Part shown: positions 63,028 through 64,000 of the stretch, piece by piece
Numbering within the stretch: position 1 is the stretch's first letter
How the letters are laid out: each line of letters opens with the position of its first letter
Assembly: GCF_041276405.1 (NCBI RefSeq)
Contig: NZ_JBGGGT010000001.1
Coordinates: forward strand, 1,803,501-1,867,500
Direction of reading: 5' to 3'
DNA: 64,000 bases
DNA from: Microvirga sp. TS319
Lineage (GTDB): Bacteria; Pseudomonadota; Alphaproteobacteria; Rhizobiales; Beijerinckiaceae
Made by a program: the position numbers and the translations under genes
The notes under the pieces: model-generated
Told to the model about the DNA's origin: nothing
Seen by the model: only the letters and a program-made list of their open reading frames with translations
The model's database searches: none

Positions 63028-63972
63028 ATGGCCGATGCCGCCCTGTCCCGGGCAGGCGCAACAGCCGCGCCGACCCGCCTGCCTCTGTTGCAGAACAAAG
63101 GCTTTCTCGGCCTGCTCTTCATGCTGCCGGCTGCAGCCTTTCTGCTGATCTTTCTGTCCTATCCTCTCGGGCTCGGCGTCTGGCTCGGATTCACCGACAC
63201 GCGCATCGGTCGTCCGGGCGTTTTCGTCGGCCTGGAGAACTACCAGCTCCTTTGGGAAGACAGCATCTTCTGGCTCTCGGTATTCAACACCATCCTCTAT
63301 ACGGTAGCTGCCTCGGCTCTGAAATTCGCGCTGGGCCTATGGCTCGCGCTTCTCCTCAACGAGCATCTGCCGTTCAAGGCCCTCATCCGTGCCATTGTCC
63401 TCCTGCCCTGGGTGGTGCCGACGGTGCTTTCGGCCATTGCATTCTGGTGGATCTACGACTCGCAATTCTCGATCATCTCCTGGGCGCTGATGAAGTTCGG
63501 ATTGATCGGTTCGCCGATCAATTTTCTGGGAGATCCCAATAACGCCCGTGCGACCGTGATCCTTACCAATGTGTGGCGTGGCATACCTTTCGTGGCGATC
63601 ACCCTGCTCGCAGGGCTGCAGACGATTTCCCCGTCTCTGCACGAGGCCGCAACTCTCGACGGAGCCACCTCCTGGCAGCGCTTTCGTCACATTACGCTGC
63701 CGATGCTCTCGCCGCTGATCGCCGTGGTGATGACTTTCTCGGTTCTCTTCACGTTCACCGACTTTCAGCTCATCTATGTCCTCACCCGGGGGGGACCGCT
63801 GAATGCCACTCATCTCATGGCGACGTTGAGTTTCCAGCGAGCCATTCCGGGTGGTCAGCTTGGTGAAGGCTCCGCAATCGCCGTAGCAATGGTGCCTTTC
63901 CTTCTTGCGGCGATTCTCTTCAGCTACTTCGGACTGCAACGCCGTCGTTGGCAGCAGGGGGGAACGGATTGA
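63028..63972 (+). CDS. Sugar ABC transporter permease (MalF/UgpA type)
   Basis: 314 residues, with GGAGA 7 bases before the ATG. Six helices; the first is LGLLFMLPAAAFLLIFLSYP. The EAA loop reads SLHEAATLDGATSWQRFRHI with TLPMLSPLIAV. It forms the channel with the permease that begins at its stop codon. Confidence 0.93.
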   Translation: MADAALSRAGATAAPTRLPLLQNKGFLGLLFMLPAAAFLLIFLSYPLGLGVWLGFTDTRIGRPGVFVGLENYQLLWEDSIFWLSVFNTILYTVAASALKFALGLWLALLLNEHLPFKALIRAIVLLPWVVPTVLSAIAFWWIYDSQFSIISWALMKFGLIGSPINFLGDPNNARATVILTNVWRGIPFVAITLLAGLQTISPSLHEAATLDGATSWQRFRHITLPMLSPLIAVVMTFSVLFTFTDFQLIYVLTRGGPLNATHLMATLSFQRAIPGGQLGEGSAIAVAMVPFLLAAILFSYFGLQRRRWQQGGTD

Positions 63973-64000
63973 TGGCCTCCTCCTCCAGACCTGACAATCC
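63972..64000 (+). CDS. Start of the second sugar ABC permease, cut by the window
   Basis: An ATG at 63972-63974 overlaps the TGA of the preceding permease by one base (TGATGG), and 9 codons are visible before the edge (MASSSRPDN). The order ATPase, binding protein, permease predicts a MalG/UgpE-type permease here, although nothing in these codons shows it. Confidence 0.6.

Overview
The window is high-GC DNA from an alphaproteobacterium. It is most likely a member of the Hyphomicrobiales near Methylobacteriaceae (Microvirga, Methylobacterium or Bosea type). The signs are the many ABC importers with Tat or Sec binding proteins, a PQQ dehydrogenase with a lanthanide-type Asp pair, a caa3-type oxidase operon, a possible NepR-like protein, and a family of dispersed repeats around the core ACCGGGTCCACTT / CGATGCTCTA. 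The genus is an inference and is not shown directly.

Layout. (1) 1-9.8 kb: a leftward operon with a decayed pxpA, a fused pxpBC, a biotin carboxylase carrying its own biotinyl domain, and a Dpp/Opp importer (fused DppDF ATPase, binding protein, two permeases); a divergent GntR regulator follows. (2) 9.8-16.6 kb: a polymorphic-toxin locus. Two consecutive Sec-exported RHS proteins end in a 64-residue variable tip, followed by a candidate immunity gene, an orphan rhs tip with a different 64-residue toxin region, further immunity-like small genes and scraps of rhs core DNA. (3) 17-25 kb: a complete branched-chain-type ABC importer (binding protein, LivH, M, G, F) and its GntR regulator, a pntB scrap, then an iron alcohol dehydrogenase, an alpha/beta esterase and a Baeyer-Villiger monooxygenase, which look like a ketone-to-ester-to-alcohol pathway. 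(4) 27.4-30.4 kb: a D-amino-acid dehydrogenase, RidA and an Asp/Glu racemase-family protein, with related inverted repeats upstream. (5) 32.5-38.4 kb: a sugar importer without an ATPase, divergent from a DapA-family aldolase, a GntR regulator and a PfkB kinase, with a perfect palindrome between them. (6) 38.6-42.5 kb: an aldehyde dehydrogenase and a liv remnant whose livG is cut and abuts a cut araC, then a short-chain dehydrogenase. (7) 43.2-46.4 kb: an Aae-type efflux set (FUSC, DUF1656, HlyD). (8) 47.1-55.3 kb: PQQ dehydrogenase, cytochrome c, caa3-type oxidase subunits II, I and III, a membrane protein and a CtaG-cytochrome c fusion, together a periplasmic alcohol-to-oxygen chain. (9) 55.6-59.7 kb: a slipin/NfeD pair and a TPR methyltransferase. 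(10) 60.5-64 kb: a second sugar importer with its own UgpC/MalK-type ATPase, cut by the window end.

Two parts deserve most attention. The oxidase subunit I keeps every metal ligand and the active-site Tyr, but appears to have lost both canonical proton-entry residues (the Glu of the HPEVY motif is Trp, and the K-channel Lys is Ala). The rhs locus is split into two separately exported proteins at a repeat boundary and carries a fossil array of displaced tips and immunity genes. Several truncated genes (pxpA, pntB, aldehyde dehydrogenase, alpha/beta hydrolase, livG, araC) show that the region has been heavily rearranged.
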